Positions 28,501 to 37,435 of a DNA stretch of 64,000 bases are shown here, in pieces (the first letter of the stretch is position 1; every line of letters begins with the position of its first letter). Origin of the DNA: Clostridium sp. CAG:492 (GTDB taxonomy: Bacteria; Bacillota; Clostridia; TANB77; CAG-508); the NCBI GenBank assembly GCA_000434335.1, contig FR878232.1, forward strand, positions 1 to 64,000, read 5' to 3'. The notes under the pieces were generated by a model. That model saw only the letters and a program-made list of their open reading frames with translations. It did no database searches and had not been told where the DNA came from. The position numbers and the translations under genes are program-made.

Positions 28501-30586
28501 TAATGAAAATAGTAGTGCAACAGAGCAATCTTTTGATAATTACTTATTTATTGGAGACTCAAGATATGAGGGAATATCTAGTGAATTATCAGCATTAGGA
28601 AGTAATGTAACAGTATGTGCTGCGACATCTTCTGCTCCAAGTGAATGGATAGATATTGCTAAAAATGGATCTGGAACTGTTAAGGGAAAAAGCCAAACAT
28701 TACCAAGTACTGTAAAAAATGTTTCAATAATGCTTGGTGTAAACAATTTATCTGAAACAGCAGAAATGGAATATTTAATGAATGCGTTACACGAAAAATA
28801 TAGTAGTGCTACAATATATGCAAATAGTGTATTTCACGTTGGATCAGCATATTCTGGAGCAGCTTCAAATGAAGCAATAGATAAATACAATGACGAAATA
28901 AGAAATTTCTGCAATCAAAATAGCTCTTGGGCAAAATATATTGATGTTACAAATGGATTAAATGATGAATCTGGATACTTAAAATCTGAATATGCTACAT
29001 CTGATGGATTACATATTGGATCAACAGAGGGAAAAACAACATTAGTAAACAATATTGAAACAGCAATAACTGGTGCATCTTCAACAGGAAGCACAACTAC
29101 GAGCGATGTTGCTGCATCTTCATTACCAGGATATACAATTGTTGTTGCAAATAGAACTAGTACAATAACAAATGTTGTTGAAAGTTACCAATATACAGGA
29201 ACAAGTTATACAGATATTGGACATAGCAGTTATATTGATAATGGAAAAAGATGGTCAAATCCAAGTAGTGGTCCAAAAAGTAATAGAACAACAGCAGTAT
29301 ATTCACCAACAGCTGTTGCATACCAAGAGGCTTTGAAAAATTATACATTATACTTTAATTTTTTGTGGGCAGTTTTAGTTGATACAGAAAATATAAATCT
29401 TGTAGGAGAATGGGCAGATTTAGTTTGCGATAATGTTGGAAAAAATTCAAAAGTAGTTGTAACAGTATACTCAGATGTAGAAACTACAACAACTCAAACA
29501 GAGAATTCGAGAGTACAAAGTTTTATATCAAATGAAAATGGAATTGTTATTGATGACACATATAATGTAACAGAAATAATATATTCAACTATATCAAAAA
29601 TGAAATCAAAATTAGCTGTTACATATGCAGATACATGGTTGATGAAATATGAAAATAATGCAGAAACGTATGATGAATATACATCAAAATCGAAAGAAAG
29701 TATAACTGAAAAAGTGGACATTGATGATGAAAATGAAACTAAATCTACAGATACTAATGATGATAAAGAAAAAAATGCAATTGAAATTTTAAAAGAAAAT
29801 GATGTATCACTTAGAACAATGAAAAAAGAGAAAAAAATAATAAAAGAAATGTTAAGCTCTAGTGAAAAAGTAAGTTTTATGGTTGATATATTGGACTATA
29901 TTTTGGATAAAGCAAGTGGAAATGATACAGAAGAAAATGCATTATCGAAATTATTAGATGTAAGTTCATTTAATTTGAATACATTTACTCCAACAAGTGG
30001 AACTTCGTCAAATGGAGAAGCACTTGCAGGTGGTTCAATAGAAAGTGTAAATGGAGGAGGATATCGAACTAAATTTACAACTGGAGGTAGAACATTTGTT
30101 GAATATAAACAAGGTTGGGGGAATACTGCACCTTGGGGGAATGTATATGTAAATGGCTGGAGTAGTGGAAGCAATATGGGAAATTCTGGATGTGCATTAA
30201 CATCAATTGCAGTTATCGCAACTGGATATGGCGTTAATATTTCACCTCAAGATGTTGCTGATCTTGTAAATAGTGGCGAATATAATTGGGGAGATCTTTT
30301 AGGTATAACTAAACATTACATTGGAAAATCTTGTGAGTGGCAAACAACTGGAGATATTCAACATGCAATAATAAATCAATTAAAAGCTGGTAAGCCTTGT
30401 ATGGTGCATACTACTGTTAATTATCCAGATGGACATTTTCTTACAGTTTTGGCATACAACGAGGAGACACAAGAAGTTTATGTTTCTAATGTTGGTGGAT
30501 GGTATGATGATGATCCAACAAGAAATGGTTGGCAACCAGTAGAAAAATTGAGTGAATATGATGAATGTATGTTAATTGGTGATTAG
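25523..30586 (+). CDS. T4SS-associated membrane-anchored cell-wall enzyme: GH3 + lysozyme + SGNH + C39-like
   Basis: A 1687-residue protein in the VirB1 position. Order: acidic N-terminus; lysine-rich amphipathic cytoplasmic region (about 60-200); one membrane helix (about 235-257); then outside, a GH3/NagZ-like domain (about 402-706; ATDDEGGNVERA, LNLGPVSDV, LKHYPGYPDN, MTDDIGSAAG with candidate nucleophile D640). Next a phage-tail-type lysozyme domain (about 807-968; NLYKESGLNP, Glu near 837). Next an SGNH hydrolase (about 1006-1182; FIGDSR, GVNN, SDGLHIG). Last a C39-like peptidase (about 1531-1687; NSGCALTSIA and PDGHFLTVLAYN). The GH3 general-acid Asp-Ser-His seen in NagZ reads Asp-Thr-Gly here. 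The start at 25523 has AAAGGAGG; an upstream ATG at 25499 does not. Confidence 0.88.
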   Translation: MNDNNEEDDDDVVVNDEAVDTTDGEADNNDEGLQSQSDVQDDMQNIANSINLKKRKNKDKASGKRLLAAGKALYHTGDVLVKVGEDTQRVGNEIKNLGEKLKEKGKKEVKDATEDFKTGLKLCKTGVGALVGVPLCLRSILKMIKGGATILGGSILKVIGSLINFMGKALAAVGKAMRAIGQKMMEIANKKIAEAGGNISNLSMPGGKNDKDDVEVNSIPGVGGLSETKLSKTKKIIIMIAIGAAIVIAFVWILMQDWESTKENGSEVTGDLKNVPYTVSSKIMDNLVIATDESGAYTYGFKNDDGEIVDIDQAIDSAIKSLEENKSKSLYYLGKNTDNRKALLKKMILAEIATQYPDLSDSVDLGLSGTSTSGTSSSVNSSNDTNSNSSSSSTNVDEIIKNMTIEEKIYQMIMMQAIVSDGSNYADTSVGGVIVATNSNYDANLANIGSKYKITPFVATDDEGGNVERAATGYKTAREYGDSEDYDELYNSEVKKCKELLSKGINLNLGPVSDVISSGALYDRSYGSDSAKVEKCIETILKARASVNVSGNSVGSTLKHYPGYPDNNTNTDTGIAKDNRSIDKINDNINVFKQGVNNGANAIMVSNVIYTNLDANNPASLSPTIISGLRSSFSGVIMTDDIGSAAGVSSISDRYKKAILAGNDMILVWDSNLNDAYSQIKAAVDSGEITEERINESVTRILNWKLNGGTLSGNNSSSSNKNSVKATAGTGDAKTSEKFNSSSKINGGIKVQRKLESGSVINLKYTSTENFNALMASNSDDIINYYTLQKKASSSSSKSIEGDFSGSNNAEIIWNFLTSKGLSETCTAAILGNLYKESGLNPGVEENTPALDKGYGLAQWTFERRTQIETYAQAMNKPVSDIELQLQFLWLEIDSDADHTYANLQWGGRDGWQDTNGLYQRFINMTDIDEATAFFCWNHERPNEEYAHLEGEDGRKAWAKKFYDLYAGKKSSSSSSTTSSSKKNEDSSDNEKSNENSSATEQSFDNYLFIGDSRYEGISSELSALGSNVTVCAATSSAPSEWIDIAKNGSGTVKGKSQTLPSTVKNVSIMLGVNNLSETAEMEYLMNALHEKYSSATIYANSVFHVGSAYSGAASNEAIDKYNDEIRNFCNQNSSWAKYIDVTNGLNDESGYLKSEYATSDGLHIGSTEGKTTLVNNIETAITGASSTGSTTTSDVAASSLPGYTIVVANRTSTITNVVESYQYTGTSYTDIGHSSYIDNGKRWSNPSSGPKSNRTTAVYSPTAVAYQEALKNYTLYFNFLWAVLVDTENINLVGEWADLVCDNVGKNSKVVVTVYSDVETTTTQTENSRVQSFISNENGIVIDDTYNVTEIIYSTISKMKSKLAVTYADTWLMKYENNAETYDEYTSKSKESITEKVDIDDENETKSTDTNDDKEKNAIEILKENDVSLRTMKKEKKIIKEMLSSSEKVSFMVDILDYILDKASGNDTEENALSKLLDVSSFNLNTFTPTSGTSSNGEALAGGSIESVNGGGYRTKFTTGGRTFVEYKQGWGNTAPWGNVYVNGWSSGSNMGNSGCALTSIAVIATGYGVNISPQDVADLVNSGEYNWGDLLGITKHYIGKSCEWQTTGDIQHAIINQLKAGKPCMVHTTVNYPDGHFLTVLAYNEETQEVYVSNVGGWYDDDPTRNGWQPVEKLSEYDECMLIGD

Positions 30587-30599
30587 GGAGGTGCTTTAT

Positions 30600-31937
30600 G
30601 TGGAAGAAGATAAAAAGAAAATAATTGTTAGAGTTATAATTTGGATAATAATACTATTAATCATTTTGGCATTATTATTACTAAAGTTTAATAAAAAAAA
30701 TAATAATACAAATACAATACAAAATAACAATGGGCAAAATTTTAATAGTACAAATAGTGGAAATAATACAGCGGCACCTCGACTAGATACTGGTGATACT
30801 AATATAGATGAATTAAAAAGTAGTAAAATTTTAATTAAACTTCAGGATTGTATAAATCAATATTATGATTACATTGATTCTAAAAATGCAACAGCTTTAA
30901 TTAATGTATTAGATGCAGATTATATAAAGGAAAAGTCAATAAATGAAAAAAATGTTATAAATAATGTTGATGTAATAAATGAAGAAACTAAAATTTTTAT
31001 AGAAAAAGCGTATTCACAAGTGTTATCATATGATAAAGAATATAAGTGCTATGTTTACGGTGAGGCATATAATAATAATTTAAAAAAAATTTCTAATTAT
31101 ATGTATATAGTGTATTTAAATACATTTGATAAAGCTTTTTATATAATACCTTGTGGTACAATGAGTGAAAGTGAATTTTCTATAAAAATAAATCAAGTTA
31201 ATAATAATACAACAAAAACTAGTACAGAATCTACAAGGGTTAAGTTAAATAATTATAATAAATTTGAATTTTCTTCTGATAGTGAATTAATTAAAAATAT
31301 AATTTTAAATGATTTTAAATATTATAACTTTTTGCAGGTTAATGATAAAAATAGACAATATATGTTATTAGATGAAAATTATAGAAGTAAACGATTTGGA
31401 GGAATAGAAAATTTTAATTCGAATTTTCAATACCTAAATATGAATTTACAATATGTTAAAAGAAGTTATTATAATGACAGAACAATATATATAGGAATTG
31501 ATAATAATGGAAAATATTATATTGTTTCTGAAAAAACACCAACTAACTTTAGTATAATGTTAGACTCATATACAATACCCCTATCAGAAACAACAAAAAA
31601 ATACACATCATCGTCTGAGCAACAAAAAGCTTGTATGTGCTTAGAGCAAGTGAAAGAAATGATTAATAATAAAGATTATAAAAGTGTTTATAATCATCTA
31701 AATAATACATTCAAAAACAATAATTTTGAAACACAAGATAAATTAGTATCATATATAAAGGGAAAATTTTATGACTTGAATAATTTTGAGTATGAATCAT
31801 ATCAGGTTTCAAATAATAGCTATATAATTACTGTAAAGATAATAGATGCTACTGATGAAACTAAAAGTTTTACAATGAGTTTTGTAGTAAAATTAGCAGA
31901 TAGCATAGAAAAATTTGAAATGTCATTTGGAATTTAA
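30600..31937 (+). CDS. Single-pass T4SS-locus protein of unknown family
   Basis: A 445-residue protein starting at GTG (30600), eight or so bases after GGGAGG. An ATG at 30598 in another frame yields only eight codons. One membrane helix (about residues 10-30, VRVIIWIIILLIILALLLLK) is followed by an Asn-rich linker. Two or three extracellular domains then have a similar pattern: a helix pair near residues 75-130 (KLQDCINQYYDYIDSKNATAL) and again near 340-400 (CLEQVKEMINNKDYKSVYNHL). The repeats resemble NTF2-like folds, as in the protein at 24481, though I recognise no family. It is the last gene before a terminator. Confidence 0.7.
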   Translation: MEEDKKKIIVRVIIWIIILLIILALLLLKFNKKNNNTNTIQNNNGQNFNSTNSGNNTAAPRLDTGDTNIDELKSSKILIKLQDCINQYYDYIDSKNATALINVLDADYIKEKSINEKNVINNVDVINEETKIFIEKAYSQVLSYDKEYKCYVYGEAYNNNLKKISNYMYIVYLNTFDKAFYIIPCGTMSESEFSIKINQVNNNTTKTSTESTRVKLNNYNKFEFSSDSELIKNIILNDFKYYNFLQVNDKNRQYMLLDENYRSKRFGGIENFNSNFQYLNMNLQYVKRSYYNDRTIYIGIDNNGKYYIVSEKTPTNFSIMLDSYTIPLSETTKKYTSSSEQQKACMCLEQVKEMINNKDYKSVYNHLNNTFKNNNFETQDKLVSYIKGKFYDLNNFEYESYQVSNNSYIITVKIIDATDETKSFTMSFVVKLADSIEKFEMSFGI

Positions 31938-31951
31938 TATGTTATTAAAGG

Positions 31952-31999
31952 AAAAAGTTTGAAAGCAGTACAATTTATACGGTTTTTCAAACTTTATTT
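31952..31999 (+). terminator. Terminator after the T4SS operon
   Basis: AAAGTTTGAAA (31954-31964) pairs with TTTCAAACTTT (31985-31995), then a short T-rich tail. Confidence 0.65.
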
Positions 32000-32025
32000 C
32001 TTAAAAGAAAGGAAAGTGAATATAA

Positions 32026-33525
32026 ATGAGTGATATGAAAGAGCTTACAAGAACGATACAAAGTGATGTATTAAAGTTAATGCAAGAGCAGGATAATGAA
32101 AACGAAAGATTTTTATATGCAATTCCATATAATGAGTTTTATTTAACACAACCATCAAATGAAAACGAAGTAGCACTAAAGCTTAATGAAATAGTCCTAA
32201 TTGTAAAGGAAATGATAGTTAATAAGTTTGGTGAAACAAAACGAAAATTTGAATTATATAATAATGAGTTACAAAAAATTGGGACAGCAGTTGAAGGAGA
32301 AAACTTTATTGCTGATAAAGAAATTTTATGTAGTATTATTGAAATGCAGCAAAGAGCGTTAAACAATCTAGGAGGTAATTATAGAATTGCTGGCATAGAT
32401 TCAATAGATACTGAAGGGAAAATTGAGTCATATTTTGAAATGATAAACAGAAAACTAGTTGTTTTGAATGAAAGGCAAAAAGAAAAATATGATATGTTAA
32501 AACGTAATTATGAAAGAAGTATATCTGGTGTAAGTTATAATAAAAAAGTAGATAAAAACGAAAAATTTAACAAAGGAATTAGCGAGCAGATAGAAAATGG
32601 AAACATAAATAATGGAGAAAATGCAGAAGCAATGAAAGAAATTGCCGAACAAGATTTAGGTTTTGAAATTTCAAAAATAACTCCAATTGAGGATGACTTA
32701 TTTTATGATAATAATCCGCAAATAGATAGATATAGAGCATTTCTTGTAGTTGATAGAGAAATGAAACCTCAAATTGTTGCTATGAAAAATGGAAAATTAG
32801 AAAAAGCAGACGGTTTTGATGAAGCAACCAAAAGAACAGGTGAAGCAGCTATAATGAGAAATGATGGTAAAAATTTAGAGCAAAATCATACATATGGTGA
32901 AATAAGAAGAAATAACGATGGAGCTGATAGCTTGGTTTACTCAATAGAAATAGGAACATATGGAGAACCAAAATTATTAGAGAAGAGACCTAATGGAGGT
33001 AGTAAATTTCAGCAACAAAATGAATATTTAGTAAGAGAGGTACAAACAAGTAATACAAATTATGAAGATATCAACAGAGAAGGTGATACTAGAGAAAATA
33101 TAACTCGACAAATTTTTTCTGAAAGACCAGGTTATAATGATGATAGTCATCCAGACAATATAAGTGAACAAAATAAGAAGATTGTAAGTGATATGGCCGA
33201 TAATAAAGAAAGTGATTTTACTCCTGAATCATTAGCAGAAGATAAAAATATTAAAGCAAATGAAGCAATGAAAAAGATAAAAGAAGAGCTAAAAAAACAA
33301 GGAATAGACTACAATTCATCTGATGATGAGAAAATAAGGAATGATGTTATGAGTTCTATAGAAAATAATGGAAAGATTTTTTGTGAAGAAGAAGTACAAC
33401 AATATTGCAAAAATTTTAAACAATATAAAATAGAACAAGAACAGGAAAATAAAAATTCAAAAGATGATGAAGATGAGGGAAGAAACAGATTAGAAGAAAT
33501 ATTAAAAAAGTTTAAGGGATACTAA
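32026..33525 (+). CDS. Hydrophilic protein of unknown function downstream of the T4SS
   Basis: A 499-residue soluble protein with no signal peptide or membrane helix. The N-terminal 170 residues are predicted helical (coiled-coil-like, YEMLKRNYERS region). A middle globular part (about 215-330) includes AFLVVDREMKPQIVAMKNGKLEKA, and a long charged, probably disordered C-terminus ends RNRLEEILKKFKGY. I recognise no family. GGAAAG precedes the ATG. It is separated from the T4SS operon by a terminator-like hairpin. A T4SS-linked cytosolic factor or secreted substrate is possible; only position supports this. Confidence 0.75.
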   Translation: MSDMKELTRTIQSDVLKLMQEQDNENERFLYAIPYNEFYLTQPSNENEVALKLNEIVLIVKEMIVNKFGETKRKFELYNNELQKIGTAVEGENFIADKEILCSIIEMQQRALNNLGGNYRIAGIDSIDTEGKIESYFEMINRKLVVLNERQKEKYDMLKRNYERSISGVSYNKKVDKNEKFNKGISEQIENGNINNGENAEAMKEIAEQDLGFEISKITPIEDDLFYDNNPQIDRYRAFLVVDREMKPQIVAMKNGKLEKADGFDEATKRTGEAAIMRNDGKNLEQNHTYGEIRRNNDGADSLVYSIEIGTYGEPKLLEKRPNGGSKFQQQNEYLVREVQTSNTNYEDINREGDTRENITRQIFSERPGYNDDSHPDNISEQNKKIVSDMADNKESDFTPESLAEDKNIKANEAMKKIKEELKKQGIDYNSSDDEKIRNDVMSSIENNGKIFCEEEVQQYCKNFKQYKIEQEQENKNSKDDEDEGRNRLEEILKKFKGY

Positions 33526-33533
33526 AAAACATC

Positions 33534-33563
33534 TTGAATAAATTTCCATATTTATATTATAAT
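33534..33563 (+). promoter_or_regulatory. Sigma-A promoter of yfmF
   Basis: TTGAAT (33534-33539), an 18-base spacer, TATAAT (33558-33563). It lies before the ATG at 33621 and argues against any earlier start. Confidence 0.65.
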
Positions 33564-33620
33564 ATGAATATGAAAATTTATTTTTTTGCTCTAACAAGCG
33601 AAAAGAAAGGATTTTATGGT

Positions 33621-34886
33621 ATGAATTATAATAAAAGTATAATTAAAAATGGAATTACATTTCACAAGGTAACAACAAATAAGTTTAAAACAAATTTATT
33701 TGCAATATTTTTAACTACACCAATTACAAGGGAAACAGTAACAAAAAATGCTTTAATTAGTGCAGTTTTAAGACGAGGAACTAATAATATTTCAACACAA
33801 GAGGGTATATCAAAAGAGCTTGAAAATATGTATGGAGCAAGTTTTGACTGTGGTATCGAAAAAAATGGAGATAACCAAATTTTAAAATTTTATATTGAAT
33901 CAATTAACGACGAATTTTTACCAAAGCAAGAAAATTTAGCACAAAAATCTTTACAATTATTATCAGATATAGTTTTTAATCCTTATACAGAAAATGGAAC
34001 TTTCAAAAAAGAATATGTAGATGGAGAAAAAAATACTTTAAAACAATTAATAGAAGGAAAAATTGATAACAAGACTAAATATGCTTTAGATAGATGCCTA
34101 GAAGAAATGTTCAAAAATGAGCCATATGGATTATATAAATTTGGATACACAGAGGACCTAGAAAAAATTACAGAGCAAGATTTATATAATCAATACCAAA
34201 ATTTAATATCAAATTGTAAAATAGATGTGTTTGTATCTGGTTTCAATATAGAAAATTTAAACGAGAATGAAATTTTAGCTGATTTAAACGAAAGAACAGC
34301 AACATATATACCAACAGACATAAAAACAGAAGACAAGCAAATAAATAAGCCAAAACAAATTACAGAAAAAATGAATATTACACAAGGCAAATTGATGATA
34401 GGATTAGATATAAATGATTTAAAGGAAGATGAGCAATATATCGCATCAATGTACAATGTAATATTAGGAGGAGGGGCAAATTCTAAACTATTCCAAAACG
34501 TAAGAGAAAAAGCGAGTTTAGCCTACACAGCAGGTTCTGGATATTTAAAAGCTAAAAGCATAATAATAATTAGATGCGGAATAGAAATTAAAAATTACGA
34601 AAAAGCTGTAGAAATAATAAAAGAACAATTAAACCAAATGTTAACAGGTGATTTTTCAGAAGAAGATATAGAAAGCGCAAAACAACTAATATATGCATCA
34701 GTAAAAAGCATACCAGATACTCAAGACGGGGAGCTAATGTACTACTTTGCTCAAGAGCTATCAAATAAATTTGTTAGTTTAGATGAATATATAACTAATA
34801 TAAAGAAAGTGACAAAAGCGGAAATATTAAAAATAGCACAAAAAATAAAAATAAATACAATATATTTCCTAACGGGCCAAGAATAA
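33621..34886 (+). CDS. yfmF: M16-family protein YfmF
   Basis: A 421-residue M16 peptidase-like protein of the YfmF type, found as a pair with YfmH in Firmicutes. In B. subtilis the pair is associated with EF-P 5-aminopentanol modification. It keeps the two-domain M16 fold: an N-terminal ALISAVLRRGTNN region and a C-terminal ILGGGANSKLFQNVREKASLAY stretch. It lacks the HxxEH zinc site, as expected for this half. The ATG at 33621 has AGAAAGGA; the frame is open upstream to 33534 but contains the promoter. yfmH follows after 128 bases. Confidence 0.85.
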   Translation: MNYNKSIIKNGITFHKVTTNKFKTNLFAIFLTTPITRETVTKNALISAVLRRGTNNISTQEGISKELENMYGASFDCGIEKNGDNQILKFYIESINDEFLPKQENLAQKSLQLLSDIVFNPYTENGTFKKEYVDGEKNTLKQLIEGKIDNKTKYALDRCLEEMFKNEPYGLYKFGYTEDLEKITEQDLYNQYQNLISNCKIDVFVSGFNIENLNENEILADLNERTATYIPTDIKTEDKQINKPKQITEKMNITQGKLMIGLDINDLKEDEQYIASMYNVILGGGANSKLFQNVREKASLAYTAGSGYLKAKSIIIIRCGIEIKNYEKAVEIIKEQLNQMLTGDFSEEDIESAKQLIYASVKSIPDTQDGELMYYFAQELSNKFVSLDEYITNIKKVTKAEILKIAQKIKINTIYFLTGQE

Positions 34887-35014
34887 AAATTTAATTTAGT
34901 GACGGATTTTAAAGTTTATAGAATTTGAAAAATTAGTAAACTAGCAAATTTTAAAAAATTTGTAATTCACAAAATGCAAAATTTAGTAAATGAAAGGAGA
35001 ACTTTTATAAAAGG

Positions 35015-36292
35015 ATGAAAATATTAGATTGTTTAAAAATAAAAGAAAAAGCATATATTGAAGACCTTGATAATGGACTAAAGGTTATTATTGTTCCCAA
35101 AAAGGAAAGTACCAAAAAATTTGTAATATGGGGAACTAAATTTGGTTCAATTGATAATAAATTTATATTGCCAGAAACAGGTGAAGAAGTTACTGTTCCA
35201 GATGGCGTTGCACACTTTTTAGAGCATAAAATGTTTGAGCAACCAAATGGAACAAACAGCCTAGATACAATGATGGCTTTAGGACTAGATGCAAATGCAT
35301 ATACAACAAATGACCATACTGCATATTTATTTGAATGTAGTGAAGACGAAAATTTTTATAAAGGTTTAGATGAACTTATGGATTATGTTCAAAGTCCATA
35401 TTATACAAATGAAAATGTTGAAAAAGAAAAAGGAATAATTGGCCAAGAAATAATGATGTATGACGATGACCCAGGATTTCAGTTATATTTAAATACTTTA
35501 AAATGCTTATATTCAAAATGTCCAATTAGAATTGATATAGCTGGAAGTATTGATTCTATAGCACCAATAAATCCAGACATATTATACAAGTGTTATAATA
35601 CATTTTATAATCCATCAAATATGGTGCTTGTTGTATGTGGAAATTTTGAACCACAAAATATTTTAGAAGAAATAAAAAAACGTTTAAAACCTTCTAAAAA
35701 TATTGGAGAAATACACAGAATTTATGAAGAAGAGCCAAAAGAAATAAATGAAAAACATATGGAAAAATCAATGTCTGTAAGTATGCCAATTTTTATGATT
35801 GGTATAAAAGACAAAATTGTAAATCCATCAGAGCGTGTAAGAAGACATATGGCTATTGAAGTTATTTTAAATTTACTCATAGGTAAAAGTTCTAATTTGT
35901 ATAAGAAATTATATGAAGAGCAAATATTACTAGGAGAAGCAGATTCTGAATATGAATTTTCAAATCAATATGCACATATATTAATAAGTGGACAGTCAAA
36001 TAATCCACAATTGGTACAAAATATGTTGATAACTGAAATTGAAAAGTTAAAAAATAATGGTTTTGTGGCAGAAGATTTTGAAAGAATGAAACGAAAAATA
36101 TATGGAGAATTTGTAACAGAGTTTAATGATGTTGCAAGCATTTCCAGAATGTTTTTGGCAGATACCGTAAAACAAATTAATTCATTTGATTATGTAGATG
36201 AATATGACAATATTACAATGGAATACGCAAAAGAGCTATTGAATGAAGTGTTTGTAGAAGATAAAATGGTATTGTCAGTAATTAAAAATTAA
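35015..36292 (+). CDS. yfmH: M16-family metallopeptidase YfmH
   Basis: The catalytic partner of YfmF: a 425-residue M16 protease with the inverted zinc motif HFLEH at residues 67-71. The downstream glutamate region is EKEKGIIGQEIMMYDDDPG (about 140-158). Typical M16 segments follow, such as FYNPSNMVLVVCGN. It was probably transcribed with yfmF. AAAGGAG lies further upstream than usual, and GG also sits just ahead of the ATG. The 425-residue length fits a single M16 repeat-pair protein. Confidence 0.9.
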   Translation: MKILDCLKIKEKAYIEDLDNGLKVIIVPKKESTKKFVIWGTKFGSIDNKFILPETGEEVTVPDGVAHFLEHKMFEQPNGTNSLDTMMALGLDANAYTTNDHTAYLFECSEDENFYKGLDELMDYVQSPYYTNENVEKEKGIIGQEIMMYDDDPGFQLYLNTLKCLYSKCPIRIDIAGSIDSIAPINPDILYKCYNTFYNPSNMVLVVCGNFEPQNILEEIKKRLKPSKNIGEIHRIYEEEPKEINEKHMEKSMSVSMPIFMIGIKDKIVNPSERVRRHMAIEVILNLLIGKSSNLYKKLYEEQILLGEADSEYEFSNQYAHILISGQSNNPQLVQNMLITEIEKLKNNGFVAEDFERMKRKIYGEFVTEFNDVASISRMFLADTVKQINSFDYVDEYDNITMEYAKELLNEVFVEDKMVLSVIKN

Positions 36293-36330
36293 GTTTTATA
36301 GAAAAATATAGTTTATAAAAGGTAAAAAAT

Positions 36331-37122
36331 ATGATTATAAAAACAGGATTTATTTCAAGAGTTGCCTTTACAATTGCAGGAATTGATATTTATTGGTATG
36401 CAGTTTTAATAGTTTCTGCAATTGTAATTGGAATAATATGGTCACTATTAAAAAGTGGCAGATATAACATAAAATTTGATACAATTTTAGATTTATGCAT
36501 ATTTATGATTCCAATTTCAATTTTATGTGCAAGAGCATATTACGTGATATTTAATTTAAATTATTACACAAATAATCCATTGGAAATATTAGATTTTAGA
36601 AATGGAGGACTTGCCATTTATGGAGGAATTATAGGTGCAGTTATAACGATAATTGTTTTTTGTAAAATTAAAAAAGTAAATATTTTAAATTTGACAGATT
36701 ATATTGCACCAATAATTCCATTAGGACAAGCAATTGGAAGATGGGGAAACTACATAAATATTGAGGCATATGGAATAGAAACAAATTTACCATTAAAAAT
36801 GGAAATAATAGAAAATGGAGTTACAAAATATGTGCATCCAACATTTTTATATGAGTCAGTTGGAAATTTTATTTTATTTTTAATACTATTAAAAATGAGC
36901 AAAAATAGGAATTTTTCTGGACAAATTACTCTTTTATATTTTATAGGGTATGCGTTTATTAGATTTTTTATAGAAGGTCTTAGAACAGATAGCTTAATGA
37001 TTGGAAATATAAGAGCTTCACAATTGTTATCATTAATTATTTTTATAATTTGTACAGTAGTTTATATAGTAATTGCAAAAAATAAAAGAATTAAATTGAA
37101 AGAGCGAGAAAATGTAAAATAG
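36331..37122 (+). CDS. lgt: Prolipoprotein diacylglyceryl transferase
   Basis: Lgt transfers diacylglycerol from phosphatidylglycerol to the lipobox cysteine of prolipoproteins at the membrane. The 263-residue, multi-pass protein carries the family signature GRWGNYINIEAYG (about residues 136-148). It also has GGLAIYGGIIGA (about 91-102) and HPTFLYESVGN (about 170-180). AAAGG precedes the ATG. It follows yfmH after 38 bases and is followed by a terminator. Other lipoprotein genes are not obvious nearby. Confidence 0.95.
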   Translation: MIIKTGFISRVAFTIAGIDIYWYAVLIVSAIVIGIIWSLLKSGRYNIKFDTILDLCIFMIPISILCARAYYVIFNLNYYTNNPLEILDFRNGGLAIYGGIIGAVITIIVFCKIKKVNILNLTDYIAPIIPLGQAIGRWGNYINIEAYGIETNLPLKMEIIENGVTKYVHPTFLYESVGNFILFLILLKMSKNRNFSGQITLLYFIGYAFIRFFIEGLRTDSLMIGNIRASQLLSLIIFIICTVVYIVIAKNKRIKLKERENVK

Positions 37123-37146
37123 ATTATAAATATTATTGGGTTAACT

Positions 37147-37197
37147 AAAAAATATACAATTAGTGCAAAATGCTTTGTACAAAATTGTATATTTTTT
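37147..37197 (+). terminator. Terminator after lgt
   Basis: A 15-bp stem AAAAAATATACAATT / AATTGTATATTTTTT around a 21-base loop. Confidence 0.75.
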
Positions 37198-37361
37198 ATT
37201 GTGAGCATTAAACGATAAAAGAATAAGAAAAATAAAGAAATCCTGCATCTTTACTTAATGAGTTTACATATAGCGGTATACAGAAATGCAAAAAATGTCA
37301 TATTTTGTCGTACGAAAAATGCCTGAAAACGCAGTAAAATGAGAAGTTTTGTTGACTATTA

Positions 37362-37390
37362 AAATTTTATATGTTATTCTAAATATAGTA
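37362..37390 (+). promoter_or_regulatory. Promoter of the spo0E-like gene
   Basis: TTGACT (37362-37367), a 17-base spacer, TATTCT (37385-37390). Upstream at about 37301-37319, TTTTGTCGTACGAAAA resembles a Spo0A box (TGTCGAA) with one mismatch. Confidence 0.55.
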
Positions 37391-37435
37391 TATACATAAA
37401 ATAGCAAGCATCAAAGTAAGAAGGAGATGGTTACT

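Noticed and set aside
29157..29348. Short minus-strand frames inside the multi-enzyme gene
   Set aside because: Antisense shadows without start signals or protein-like composition.
30598..30624. ATG at 30598 as the start of the gene after the multi-enzyme protein
   Set aside because: That frame ends after eight codons; the GTG at 30600 opens the long frame with a well-spaced GGGAGG.
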